From [Actinomadura] parvosata subsp. kistnae (GTDB lineage: Bacteria; Actinomycetota; Actinomycetes; Streptosporangiales; Streptosporangiaceae): 64,000 bases of DNA. The stretch is from NCBI RefSeq assembly GCF_900323885.1, contig NZ_OOHJ01000015.1:620001-684000 (forward strand). Direction: 5' to 3'. Each line of letters starts with the position of its first letter. Positions within the stretch are counted from its first letter, which is position 1. Both the position numbers and the translations under genes were made by a program. Of the stretch, positions 1 to 7,311 are shown one piece after another. The notes under the pieces are model-generated. The model worked only from the letters and a program-made list of their open reading frames with translations, was not told the DNA's origin and did not search any database.

Positions 1-630
1 GTCGTGGAGACCGGGCTGGCCAGCTATCCGGGCTTCTACGGCCTCTCCCCGCCCGGGAACGCCTCGCCTTACGGGGTGTACTGGCCGGTGCTGGTGCCAG
101 CCTCGGAGGTGCGTCCCAGGGTGGTCCTGAACGGCGAGGAGATCCCTCTCCCGGCCGCGGCGACCCCCGAGCACGCCACAAGCCTCCCGGCCCCGGCGAC
201 CCGCGTGCAGGCCGCACCTCTCGCGGCGCCTGTCGAGGTCGCGGCGTCCGGCGCAGGTTCGCCGGAGCCGGTCACCACGATCCCCCTGGGGCGCATCGCG
301 GGTGCCCGCTCGGGCGACAAGGGCGGCAACGCGAACCTGGGGGTCTGGACCGACACCGAGGCCCGCTACGACTGGCTGGCCGCCCACCTGACCGTCGAGA
401 CGCTCAAGCGCCTCCTGCCCGGCCTCGCCCCCTACCGCGTGGACCGCCACGACCTGCCCAACCTGAAGGCGCTCAACTTCGTCGTGCACGGCCTCCTGGG
501 CAGGGGCGTGGCCGCGAGCCCGCGCATGGACCCGCAGGCGAAGGCGCTCGGCGAGGAGCTGCGGGCGCGGCCGGTGGACGTCCCTATGTCGCTCGCGCCG
601 CCCGCCACCCCAGCAGCCCCGCCCCCATGA
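1..630 (+). CDS. AtuA-like (DUF1446-type) protein, C-terminal part
   Basis: The frame is open from the first base, so the gene starts outside the window; 209 residues are visible. The last 110 residues carry the pattern of the AtuA-like C-terminal domain: IPLGRIAGARSGDKGG followed by NANLGVW, with conserved Gly/Asp/Lys. AtuA-type proteins are found with acyclic terpene and branched acyl-CoA catabolism genes, but their reaction is not settled. A Pro/Ala-rich linker (about residues 50-95) joins this domain to the truncated upstream part. The 3' end overlaps the convergent ROK gene by 47 bp. Family assignment rests on the C-terminal motif alone; the domain order upstream cannot be seen. Confidence 0.75.
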   Translation, partial: VVETGLASYPGFYGLSPPGNASPYGVYWPVLVPASEVRPRVVLNGEEIPLPAAATPEHATSLPAPATRVQAAPLAAPVEVAASGAGSPEPVTTIPLGRIAGARSGDKGGNANLGVWTDTEARYDWLAAHLTVETLKRLLPGLAPYRVDRHDLPNLKALNFVVHGLLGRGVAASPRMDPQAKALGEELRARPVDVPMSLAPPATPAAPPP

Positions 631-1462
631 GCCCGGCCACGGCCCCGAGGGACGAGGCCCGCACCGCAGGCGCGGGCCGCTCCCCCAGGCGGGCGCTCAG
701 CCGCGTGCGCAGCGGCGCGAGCAGGGTCTCGCCCGCCTGCGCGACCCCGCCGCCGATGACGACGGCCGCGGGGTCCAGCACCAGCGTGTACGTGGCCAGC
801 GCCAGGGCGAGCGCGTCCACGGCGTCGTCCCAGACGGCGGCCGCCCGCGCGTCCCCGTCGAGGAGCGCCCGCACCACCTCCTCGGCCCCGGGGGCGCCGA
901 ACCGGGCCGCGACGGCCCCTCCCGAGGCGTAGGCGGCCAGGCAGCCGCGCTGCCCGCAGCCGCAGGCCGCCCCGGCGGGCCGCACGGGGATGTGCCCGAT
1001 CTGCCCGGCCCACCCGCCGGCGCCGCCGTAGAGCGTCCCGGACAGCACCACGGCGCCCGCGATGCCGGTGCCGATGGGCAGGTACAGCACGTCGTCCTCG
1101 CCGCCTCCGTAGGCCAGCTCGGCCTCGCCGGCCGAGCGGACGTCGTGGCCGAGCGCCACCGGCAGGTCAACGTCCCCGGCGAACGCCTCGGCGGGCACGT
1201 CCCGCCAGCCGAACGCGGCCGAGAACACGGCGTGCGTGGGCGTGACCAGGCCGGGCACCGCGAGCCCCACGGCCTGGGGCCGCACGCCGTCGCGGGGGCG
1301 GGCGAGGTCGGCGACGAAGGCGGAGATGGCGGCGACCACCCGGGCGGGGCCCTCGGCGCGCGGGGTGGGGCGGCGCTCGGCGTGACGGATCGTCCCGTCC
1401 CTGGCGACGAGCCCGCCTTTCATGGTGGTGCCGCCGACGTCGATGGCCGCCACGTACCCCAT
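584..1462 (-). CDS. ROK family sugar kinase (glucokinase-like)
   Basis: 292 residues, usual ROK length. The N-terminus has the phosphate-binding loop AAIDVGGTTMKGG (about residues 4-16), and mid-protein there is the ROK zinc motif, CGCGQRGCLAAYASG. The conserved GTGIAGAVV and GHD stretches of the sugar site are present. ROK proteins are cytoplasmic hexose or N-acylhexosamine kinases, or regulators; no N-terminal helix-turn-helix is present, so a kinase is favoured. I chose ATG at 1462 because GGAGG and GGAGGGG lie just upstream; an in-frame GTG at 1474 is the alternative. It is divergent from the GNAT gene. No sugar substrate can be read from the sequence; a sugar ABC importer lies about 5 kb away. 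Confidence 0.88.
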   Translation of the reverse strand: MGYVAAIDVGGTTMKGGLVARDGTIRHAERRPTPRAEGPARVVAAISAFVADLARPRDGVRPQAVGLAVPGLVTPTHAVFSAAFGWRDVPAEAFAGDVDLPVALGHDVRSAGEAELAYGGGEDDVLYLPIGTGIAGAVVLSGTLYGGAGGWAGQIGHIPVRPAGAACGCGQRGCLAAYASGGAVAARFGAPGAEEVVRALLDGDARAAAVWDDAVDALALALATYTLVLDPAAVVIGGGVAQAGETLLAPLRTRLSARLGERPAPAVRASSLGAVAGLMGAGLLGWRAARAT

Positions 1463-1489
1463 CCGCCCCTCCACCTCCGGAAAATCGTT

Positions 1490-1519
1490 TTGAGACCTTC
1501 ATCCTCCATGAAGAACAAT
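1490..1519 (+). promoter_or_regulatory. Candidate promoter for the GNAT gene (leaderless)
   Basis: TTGAGA at 1490-1495, an 18-bp spacer, and AACAAT at 1514-1519 resemble -35 and -10 boxes. The ATG at 1526 is six bases after the -10 box, which would give a leaderless mRNA. This is the reason for preferring ATG 1526 over ATG 1508, which has no ribosome binding site either. Inferred from consensus only. Confidence 0.4.
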
Positions 1520-1525
1520 GCCCCC

Positions 1526-2332
1526 ATGAACGTTCGCCGCCTCACCCTGGCCGACCTCGACGACTGCGCCCGCCTGGCGAAGGACCGCGGGTGGCTGCCC
1601 GAGCGGCACAAGTGGAGCCTGCTGTTCGAGGTGGGCGAGCCGTACGGCATCGACGCCCCCGACGGCGACGGCCTGGCCGGCACGAACGTGCTCACCTTCT
1701 ACGGCGACGACCACGCGGTGATCAGCATGGTGCTGACGGCCTCCAGGTACGAGCGGCAGGGGCTGGCCGGCAGGCTGATGGAGCACGTGCTGGAGCGGGC
1801 GGCCGGGCGCACGGTCTCGCTGTACGCCACGGAGATGGGCCGCCCCCTGTACGAGCGGCTCGGCTTCCGCGTCGCCGGCCGGGCGGCCAAGCACACGGGC
1901 GTCTTCCGTGGCGAGCCGTCGGGGCGCACCCGCCCGGCCACGGAGGCGGATCTCGACGCCATCCTGCGGCTCGACGCGGAGGTGTTCGGCACGGACCGCT
2001 CGGCGCTGCTGCGGCGGATGTTCGGGTTCGGCGTGCAGGTGCGCGTGGCCGAGGGCGGTTTCGGGCACTGCTGGCGCAACGACGACAACACGGTGATCGG
2101 CCCGGTCGTGGCGCGCGACGAGGAGACGGCCAGGGCGCTGATCGGGGACCTGGCGCTGCACGCGGGCGGCGCGGTGCGGATGGACTTCGACCTGTCCAGG
2201 CGGGCGCTGATCGCCTGGGCGGGCGAGCACGGGATCGGCAGCCCGTGGGAGGTCTCGATGATGGTGCGCGGCGGGGACCTGCCGGGCGACCGGTCGTGCC
2301 AGTATCTGCCGTTCATGCAGGCGCTGGGTTGA
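1526..2332 (+). CDS. GNAT family N-acetyltransferase, two-domain
   Basis: 268 residues. The first ~125 residues form a GNAT fold with acetyl-CoA motif A at RYERQGLAGRLM (Q/R-x-x-G-x-G/A type) and a following SLYATEMGRPLYERLGF segment, the usual beta6-alpha4 region. The second half (from about residue 130, after GRTRPATEADL) looks like a second GNAT-like or YitH-type C-terminal domain without a clear acetyl-CoA motif. It probably acetylates a small-molecule or peptide amine in the cytoplasm; the substrate is unknown. Divergent from the ROK kinase, 63 bp apart. An upstream ATG at 1508 would add six residues. Confidence 0.8.
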   Translation: MNVRRLTLADLDDCARLAKDRGWLPERHKWSLLFEVGEPYGIDAPDGDGLAGTNVLTFYGDDHAVISMVLTASRYERQGLAGRLMEHVLERAAGRTVSLYATEMGRPLYERLGFRVAGRAAKHTGVFRGEPSGRTRPATEADLDAILRLDAEVFGTDRSALLRRMFGFGVQVRVAEGGFGHCWRNDDNTVIGPVVARDEETARALIGDLALHAGGAVRMDFDLSRRALIAWAGEHGIGSPWEVSMMVRGGDLPGDRSCQYLPFMQALG

Positions 2333-2394
2333 CCCGCCGCGCGGGGCTCTCGTAGGGTCAAGCACCAGAATATCGTTCTGCCGAAGGGCGGTCC

Positions 2395-3411
2395 ATGACC
2401 TCCTCCACCCACATCGACGTCGGCGTCATCGACTTCGACGAGCTCGGCGCGTGGATGGACGCCGAGGGGCTGCCCGGCGGCCCGATCACGGGGCAGGCGC
2501 CGGTCCTGGGCGGCACGCAGAACGTCATGGTCCGCTTCGAGCGGGGCGGCCGCCCGTACATCCTGCGCCGACCTCCCCTGCACACCCGCCGCAAGAGCAA
2601 CGAGGTGCTGCGCCGCGAGGCGCGGGTGCTGGCCGCGCTGCGCGACACGCCCGTGCCCGCGCCCCGGCTGGTGGCCGCGCAGACGGCGCGCGAGCCGGTG
2701 TTCTACCTGATGGAGCCGGTCGACGGGTTCAACCCCTCGACGGGGCTGCCGGAGCCGCACGCCTCCGACCCGGCGATCAGGCACCGGATGGGGCTGGAGG
2801 CCGCCGCCGCGCTGGCCGAGCTGGGGCGCGTCGATCCGGCCGTGCTGCCGGGGTTCGGGCGGCCGGAGGGCTTCCTGGAGCGGCAGGTGCCGCGCTGGCT
2901 CAAGGAGCTCGACTCCTACGGCGAGCTCGACGGCTATCCGGGCCCCGACATCCCCGGCCTGCACGAGACGGCCGAGTGGCTGACCCGGCACCTGCCCCGC
3001 ACGTTCACCCCGGGCGTCATGCACGGCGACTACCACTTCGCGAACCTCATGTTCGCCCCCGACAGCCCGCGCGTGGCCGCGATCGTCGACTGGGAGATGT
3101 GCACGATCGGCGATCCGCTGGTGGATCTGGGCTGGTTGCTGGCGATGTGGCCGTCCGGCAACGAGCACGTGCCGGGGCTGCCGCCGCCGCGCGAGCTGGT
3201 CGCGTACTACGGGGCGCTGTCGGAGCGGGACATGTCGGCCATCGAGTGGTACGCGGTGATGGCCTGCTTCAAGCTCGGCATCGTGCTCGAAGGCACCCAC
3301 GCCAGGGCGTTCGCCGGGAAGGCGCCGCAGGACCTCGGCGACCTGCTGCACGCGGCGACGCTGGGCTTGTTCGAGCGGGCGCGGGAGTTCATGGACGGGG
3401 CTCTCGACTGA
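2395..3411 (+). CDS. Phosphotransferase family protein (APH/ACAD10-like)
   Basis: 338 residues with an aminoglycoside-phosphotransferase fold. The nucleotide-binding start reads GGTQNVMVRFERGG, followed by YILRRPP. The catalytic loop is VMHGDYHFANLMF (HGDxxxxN) and the metal site is IVDWEMCTIGDP (DxE). This subgroup resembles the kinase domain of ACAD10/11, which acts on hydroxyacyl-CoA type substrates, rather than drug-resistance enzymes; that is family knowledge, not shown here. Start ATG 2395 follows GAAGGGCGG. A short inverted repeat, CAGAA-N5-TTCTG, lies at about 2367-2381 and could be a regulatory site. Confidence 0.85.
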   Translation: MTSSTHIDVGVIDFDELGAWMDAEGLPGGPITGQAPVLGGTQNVMVRFERGGRPYILRRPPLHTRRKSNEVLRREARVLAALRDTPVPAPRLVAAQTAREPVFYLMEPVDGFNPSTGLPEPHASDPAIRHRMGLEAAAALAELGRVDPAVLPGFGRPEGFLERQVPRWLKELDSYGELDGYPGPDIPGLHETAEWLTRHLPRTFTPGVMHGDYHFANLMFAPDSPRVAAIVDWEMCTIGDPLVDLGWLLAMWPSGNEHVPGLPPPRELVAYYGALSERDMSAIEWYAVMACFKLGIVLEGTHARAFAGKAPQDLGDLLHAATLGLFERAREFMDGALD

Positions 3412-3465
3412 GCCGTCACATATCACGTTTCCGAAAAACGATCACAAGCCGGGCGCTTACGCGTA

Positions 3466-3481
3466 CAATTGCGCGCAATTG
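3466..3481. promoter_or_regulatory. Perfect 16-bp palindrome, candidate XRE operator
   Basis: CAATTGCGCGCAATTG is a perfect palindrome in the gap before the 92-aa small gene, followed at 3484 by another CAATT half. Related words recur at 3789-3795 (CAATTGC, before the XRE gene) and 4699-4708 (AGCAATTGCT, before the 88-aa gene). The shared core in front of all three genes suggests binding by the XRE regulator encoded here. Binding is inferred. Confidence 0.55.
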
Positions 3482-3506
3482 CACAATTAATCGGGGAAGG
3501 ATCGTC

Positions 3507-3785
3507 ATGCGAATGCGGTTCCTCGGCTCCACCTCGGAGGCGGGCGCCTGTCCCACCCTGTACGAGACCGACCGCGGCACCATCGTCGTGCAAGGTCTGC
3601 AAGTGACCGACGCGGAGGCGCTCGCGGACCTCCGTGACGTCCTCGACGGCGAGACCGCGGTCGAGGTCCCCCGCGAGCTCATCACCGAGATCGCCCGCCG
3701 CGTCCTGCCGGACGCCGCCAGTAAGCATGCCCCTGCGGCAAACGCTTTCCCGAGCAGCGGAGGAACACCCACGGCAACCGGTTGA
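3507..3785 (+). CDS. Small conserved actinobacterial protein beside XRE regulator
   Basis: 92 residues, starting at ATG 3507 after GGGGAAGG. The N-terminal two thirds (MRMRFLGSTSEAG, then CPTLYETDRGT and VVQGLQVTD) match a small protein type I recall as commonly placed next to DUF5753 XRE genes in actinomycetes; its function is unknown. An acidic segment and ELITEIARRVLPDAA follow, ending in a polar tail (about residues 75-92). No signal peptide or membrane segment. It precedes the XRE gene by 57 bp on the same strand and has the 16-bp palindrome upstream, so it is probably co-regulated with the regulator. Confidence 0.7.
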   Translation: MRMRFLGSTSEAGACPTLYETDRGTIVVQGLQVTDAEALADLRDVLDGETAVEVPRELITEIARRVLPDAASKHAPAANAFPSSGGTPTATG

Positions 3786-3788
3786 TCA

Positions 3789-3834
3789 CAATTGCGGCGG
3801 GCCCTGGCATGATCGGCGCGGGCGGGGCTAGCCT
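3789..3834 (+). promoter_or_regulatory. Candidate promoter/operator of the XRE gene
   Basis: CAATTGC (3789-3795) repeats the core of the neighbouring palindromes, and TAGCCT at 3829-3834 sits eight bases before the GTG start at 3843 in the place of a -10 box. No Shine-Dalgarno is seen, so a leaderless transcript is possible. Weak consensus evidence. Confidence 0.3.
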
Positions 3835-3842
3835 CTTGCGGC

Positions 3843-4694
3843 GTGACGTCCTTTCAGCAGGCGCGCATCGACCTCGGCAGCCAGCTACGCCAGCTGCGCG
3901 AGGCGGCCCATCTGTCGGGCAAGGAGCTGGCCGAGCGGCTGCGCTGGCAGCCGTCCAAGGTCTCCAGGCTGGAGAACGCCCGGCAGACGGCGACCGAGGA
4001 CGACGTCGTCGTGTGGGCGCAGGCCGTCAACGCCTCGCCCGACACGACCGACGAGCTGATCAGGCAGTCGATCGCGCTGCTGGAGCGGCACGACGACTGG
4101 AAGCAGCGCCACCGCAGCGGCCTGGCCGCCATCCAGGAGGACATCCGCGACCTGGAGGCGCGCACCAAGGTCTTCCGCGTCTTCGAGCCGGGCATCATCG
4201 TCGGCCTGCTGCAGACCTCCGAGTACGCCCGGCACGTCTTCCGCAAGGTCAAGCGGCTCTACAGCGCCGCCGACCAGATCGACGCGGCCGTCCGCGTGCG
4301 CATGCAGCGCCAGGAGATCCTCTACGACCGCACGCGGACCTTCAGGTTCGTGGTCACCGAGGCGACCCTGCGCACCGCGCTCGCGCCGCCCGAGGTGATG
4401 CGCGGCCAGCTCGACCGCCTGCTCGCCGTCAGCACGCTGCCGAACGTCGAGTTCGGCGTCATCCCCTTCGCCACCGAGCTGCCGGCCAACCCCGTCAACG
4501 GCTTCTGGATCTACAACGAGGCCATGGTCGCCGTCGCCACCATGACGAAGGACCTCATCCTGCGCGACCCCGACGACATCGCCTTCTACGTGCGGGCGTT
4601 CGACGACTACGCGAAAGCGGCCGAGTTCGGGGAAGCCGGGCGGGAAGTCATCATCTCGATTCTTCACGATTACCGGAAACAAAGCCCACATTAA
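3843..4694 (+). CDS. Helix-turn-helix (XRE) regulator with DUF5753 domain, Scr1-antitoxin-like
   Basis: 283 residues. An N-terminal XRE helix-turn-helix (LGSQLRQLREAAHLSGKEL to KVSRLENAR, about residues 11-50) is followed by a DUF5753 domain: VFEPGIIVGLLQTSEYAR, RQEILYD, FVVTEATLR and GVIPF are all recognisable. Such proteins (WhiJ-like, or antitoxin-like partners of the DUF397 toxin Scr1) regulate development or act in toxin-antitoxin-like pairs. No DUF397 gene is present here; instead it is flanked by two unrelated small genes. The GTG start fits the family N-terminus. The CAATTG motifs around the cassette are probable targets. Confidence 0.88.
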   Translation: MTSFQQARIDLGSQLRQLREAAHLSGKELAERLRWQPSKVSRLENARQTATEDDVVVWAQAVNASPDTTDELIRQSIALLERHDDWKQRHRSGLAAIQEDIRDLEARTKVFRVFEPGIIVGLLQTSEYARHVFRKVKRLYSAADQIDAAVRVRMQRQEILYDRTRTFRFVVTEATLRTALAPPEVMRGQLDRLLAVSTLPNVEFGVIPFATELPANPVNGFWIYNEAMVAVATMTKDLILRDPDDIAFYVRAFDDYAKAAEFGEAGREVIISILHDYRKQSPH

Positions 4695-4698
4695 CCGC

Positions 4699-4708
4699 AG
4701 CAATTGCT
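4699..4708. promoter_or_regulatory. AGCAATTGCT palindrome before the 88-aa gene
   Basis: A 10-bp perfect palindrome, 55 bp before the start of the downstream small gene and just after the XRE stop; another CAATT half lies at 4731-4735. It shares its core with the sites at 3466 and 3789. A binding site for the adjacent XRE protein is inferred. Confidence 0.45.
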
Positions 4709-4763
4709 TGCCACCCACCGCAAGATCGTGCAATTCTGTCGCGAGACGTTGCGGAGGTGACGC

Positions 4764-5030
4764 ATGATGCTTGATACCGCGCTGTGCCTCGAGCGGTTCG
4801 CCTGGCACGCGGGTCGTCACGCCGACCTGTCCGTGCAGAGTCTGGCGCTGTCCAGCGACCCGGCCTACGTGGCGGTCCGCAACCGCTTCTCGGCGACCCT
4901 CGCGGAGACGGTGACGTGCTCCGACGACGGAGCCTTCGTCACCTCGTGGGGCTACCGGCTGGGCACCACCGAAGACGTGGAGTCCGCCGCCGCCCGCCTC
5001 GCCTTCCTCCTGGCGGCCCTGCCGGCTTAG
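4764..5030 (+). CDS. 88-aa small protein downstream of XRE/DUF5753
   Basis: 88 residues from ATG 4764 (ATG 4767 is also possible) with GGAGG at 4753-4757. I do not recognise the family. It is a soluble-looking protein: LCLERFAWHAGRH, a polar middle with CSDDGAFVTSWGYRLG, and a short C-terminal helix (ESAAARLAFLLAALPA). It occupies the place where DUF397 toxins often sit beside DUF5753 regulators, but it lacks the usual DUF397 W-x-K-S-S-x-S pattern. Its 3' end overlaps the convergent DUF1266 gene by 4 bp. Confidence 0.65.
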   Translation: MMLDTALCLERFAWHAGRHADLSVQSLALSSDPAYVAVRNRFSATLAETVTCSDDGAFVTSWGYRLGTTEDVESAAARLAFLLAALPA

Positions 5031-6283
5031 GGCTGCTTGAAGGGGATGTTGCGCCAGGGGCTGGCCGGGTCGGTCGTCAGGATGCGGTGCGCGTCGAGCA
5101 TCTCGCCGTACCAGTCGCCGAACTCCTCCTCGTCGAAGTGCAGGCAGCGGCCCAGGATGTACGCGGCCGAGAAGTCCTCCCACGAGCGGTAGTCGAGCCG
5201 GCTGACCCGGCCGGCCCGCAGGACGGCCTGCTCGGCCTCCTCCAGGGCGCAGTAGCGGGCGCCGAGGCCCCAGCGGGCCATCTTCGAGGCCCGGCCGTAG
5301 TCCCAGGCCGCCACCGAGTGCACGAAACGGTTCTCGGGGAGGAGGCCGTCGGCGCGGAAGCGGGCCTCGTACCTGGCGATCCGGCCGATGAGCCGCTGCG
5401 CCCCGGCCACCTGAGCCCGCAGCTCGGTCTCGCTCACCGACCGCACGCTCTGCCCTGTGCCCGCGGGCTGGGCCGCGCGGTGGTGCAGGACGCGGGTGGT
5501 CGCGTGCCGCCAGTGGTCCAGCTCGACGGCGCCGCCGAAGTCGAGGGCCAGGCTGCGGCGCACGCCCAGCACGAAGCCCCAGACCGAGCTGCTCATCTCG
5601 CCGGCGAGGAGGTCCTCCATCGCGCTCGCCCAGCCCGCCCGGTCCGTGATGCCCCACCACTCCTGCAAGCGGCGGCGCTCCCGGACGTAGCCGGTGCCGT
5701 GCCAGCCCATCGCGTTCCAGAGGGAGCCGTTCGTGACGCACAGGAGCGCCCCGCAGGCCAGCCCGTGCGCGACCGGCCCGTGCAGCGGGCCGCCCGACCA
5801 CAGGGTGCGCAGCCGGCCACGCCTCGGGGCGGTCGCGCGCTCGACGTGCCGGCGCCACAGCTGCCGGTGGGCGGCCGTGGCCGGGAAGAACGCCTCGACC
5901 GGGGTGCCCGGGTTGACGGCCAGCCACTCGTCGTCGCGCGGCCAGTCCTGCGCGAGGTCGGCCAGGTCGGTGGCGAAGAAGACCGGGTCGGGCACGGGCG
6001 CCGGGAGCATCCCGTCGGTGTGGAAGGCGAGCATCAGGTGGCCGTTCACCCGGACGGGGTTGAAGTGGATCCAGCCCGGCTGGGCGTCGGCCTGGGCGCG
6101 CGACATCGCGTGGTAGAGGTCGGCCCGGGCCAGGACGTCGAGGTAGGCGGGCCAGTCGCCGCGCAGCTTGGCGGCGTACAGGTCCCGCTCGACCTCGCCC
6201 GGCGCCCGCCACCCCGAACCGTGCGCCCAACCACCCGGACCCGGCGCCTGAGAGGCCGCGCCGGGCTCGTCACCCACCCCCAT
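5027..6283 (-). CDS. DUF1266 domain protein with SseB-like N-terminal region
   Basis: 418 residues. Residues ~30-160 look SseB-like (GWIHFNPVRVNGHLMLAFHTD, EWLAVNPGTP). The C-terminal half has DUF1266 hallmarks: WGITDRAGWASAMEDLL, WDYGRASKMARWGLGARYC, YRSWEDFSAAYILGRC and the ending SPWRNIPF. DUF1266 proteins sometimes accompany contact-dependent or secretion-related loci, but no function is established and no such genes are adjacent. The first ~25 residues are Gly/Pro-rich and poorly constrained, so the start may lie slightly further in. No signal peptide. Confidence 0.8.
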   Translation of the reverse strand: MGVGDEPGAASQAPGPGGWAHGSGWRAPGEVERDLYAAKLRGDWPAYLDVLARADLYHAMSRAQADAQPGWIHFNPVRVNGHLMLAFHTDGMLPAPVPDPVFFATDLADLAQDWPRDDEWLAVNPGTPVEAFFPATAAHRQLWRRHVERATAPRRGRLRTLWSGGPLHGPVAHGLACGALLCVTNGSLWNAMGWHGTGYVRERRRLQEWWGITDRAGWASAMEDLLAGEMSSSVWGFVLGVRRSLALDFGGAVELDHWRHATTRVLHHRAAQPAGTGQSVRSVSETELRAQVAGAQRLIGRIARYEARFRADGLLPENRFVHSVAAWDYGRASKMARWGLGARYCALEEAEQAVLRAGRVSRLDYRSWEDFSAAYILGRCLHFDEEEFGDWYGEMLDAHRILTTDPASPWRNIPFKQP

Positions 6284-6332
6284 GCCGCGTTACCTTACAA
6301 CCGTTTTGTGGGGGTACGAGAGGCTTCGCTGC

Positions 6333-7298
6333 TCAGCAGCCCGCCTTGTAGAGGACCTTCTGCACCTCCGGCCGGTCCACGTTCGCGGCGGTGACGATCG
6401 TGGCGTCGGTCGGGATCGACGGCGTGACCTCCTGCCCCTTCACCGCCGCGACGGCCTGCTCGACGCCCTTCGCCCCGATGTCGGCGGGCAATTGCGCGAT
6501 CAGCGCCTGCACGACGCCGTCCTTGAGCTGCTTCACCTGCGCCGGGCCCGCGTCGAAGCCGACCATCTTGACCTTGCCGAGCTTGCCGGCCTGCTGGAGT
6601 GCGGTGCCCGCGCCGGTGGCCGAGTTGAGGTTCGTGGCGAACACCCCGGCCAGGTCGGCGTCCTTGGCCAGCGCCGCGTTCATGATCCGGGACGCCTCGC
6701 CGACGTCGTTGTGCGAGTACTGCACCCCGACGTAGGTGAGGCCGGGGTGGCTCGCCTTGATCTCGTCCTCGAAGCCCTTGATCCGCGCGTCCACGGTGCT
6801 GACGCCGGGGTCGGTGGAGATCACCAGCACCTTGCCCTTGCCGCCGACCTGCTCCGACAGCGCCTCGGCCGCCGCCGCGCCGCCCTTGAGGTTGTCGGTG
6901 CTGATCCTGGACAGGCCGATGGTCGGGTCCTCGACCACCGTGTCCACCAGGATGATCTTGATGTTCTGCTGCTTCGCCTGGGTCAGCGGCGCGATCATGG
7001 CCTTGACGTCGGTCGGGGCGATGAGCATGGCGTCCGGCGCGCCGGCGACGACGGAGTTGACGATCGGCGTCTGCAACGTCGGGTCGAACTTCTGCGGCCC
7101 CTGCACGTCGAGGTCCACCCCCAGCTCCTTGGCCTTGGCCCGCGCCCCGCACGCCATCGTCTCGTAGAACTCCTCCCCCGCCAGCCCCTGCACGAGCGCG
7201 ACCCTGATCCGGTCACCACCGCCGCCCGAGCCTTCACCGCCGCCTCCGCAGGACGTGATCAGCAGCATCGCCGCGAGGGCGGCCATGGCCTTGCGCAT
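6333..7298 (-). CDS. Sugar ABC transporter substrate-binding lipoprotein (RbsB-type)
   Basis: 321 residues. A lipoprotein signal ends at Cys17 (lipobox LITSC) and is followed by a Gly/Ser linker. The mature part is a type-1 periplasmic-binding fold: RVALVQGLAGEEFYETMACG at the front, CGARAKAKELG, DAMLIAPTDV, LVDTVVEDP and GVFATNLNSATGAGTALQ. It should capture a sugar outside the membrane and deliver it to the permease encoded just upstream. Last gene of the ATPase-permease-binding protein operon, 13 bp after the permease. The exact sugar (ribose, xylose, inositol and others use this class) cannot be told. Confidence 0.9.
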   Translation of the reverse strand: MRKAMAALAAMLLITSCGGGGEGSGGGGDRIRVALVQGLAGEEFYETMACGARAKAKELGVDLDVQGPQKFDPTLQTPIVNSVVAGAPDAMLIAPTDVKAMIAPLTQAKQQNIKIILVDTVVEDPTIGLSRISTDNLKGGAAAAEALSEQVGGKGKVLVISTDPGVSTVDARIKGFEDEIKASHPGLTYVGVQYSHNDVGEASRIMNAALAKDADLAGVFATNLNSATGAGTALQQAGKLGKVKMVGFDAGPAQVKQLKDGVVQALIAQLPADIGAKGVEQAVAAVKGQEVTPSIPTDATIVTAANVDRPEVQKVLYKAGC

Positions 7299-7311
7299 GG
7301 TGGTGCCTCCT

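Noticed and set aside
992..1525. N-terminal extension of the GNAT gene
   Set aside because: Antisense to the ROK gene; the GNAT domain begins at ATG 1526.
3421..3445. Terminator behind the phosphotransferase gene
   Set aside because: CGTTT-CCGAA-AAACG is only a five-pair AT-rich stem; too weak to call.
3885..6230. A 781-codon minus-strand frame
   Set aside because: Crosses the XRE gene antisense and the DUF1266 gene in another frame; no recognisable domain.
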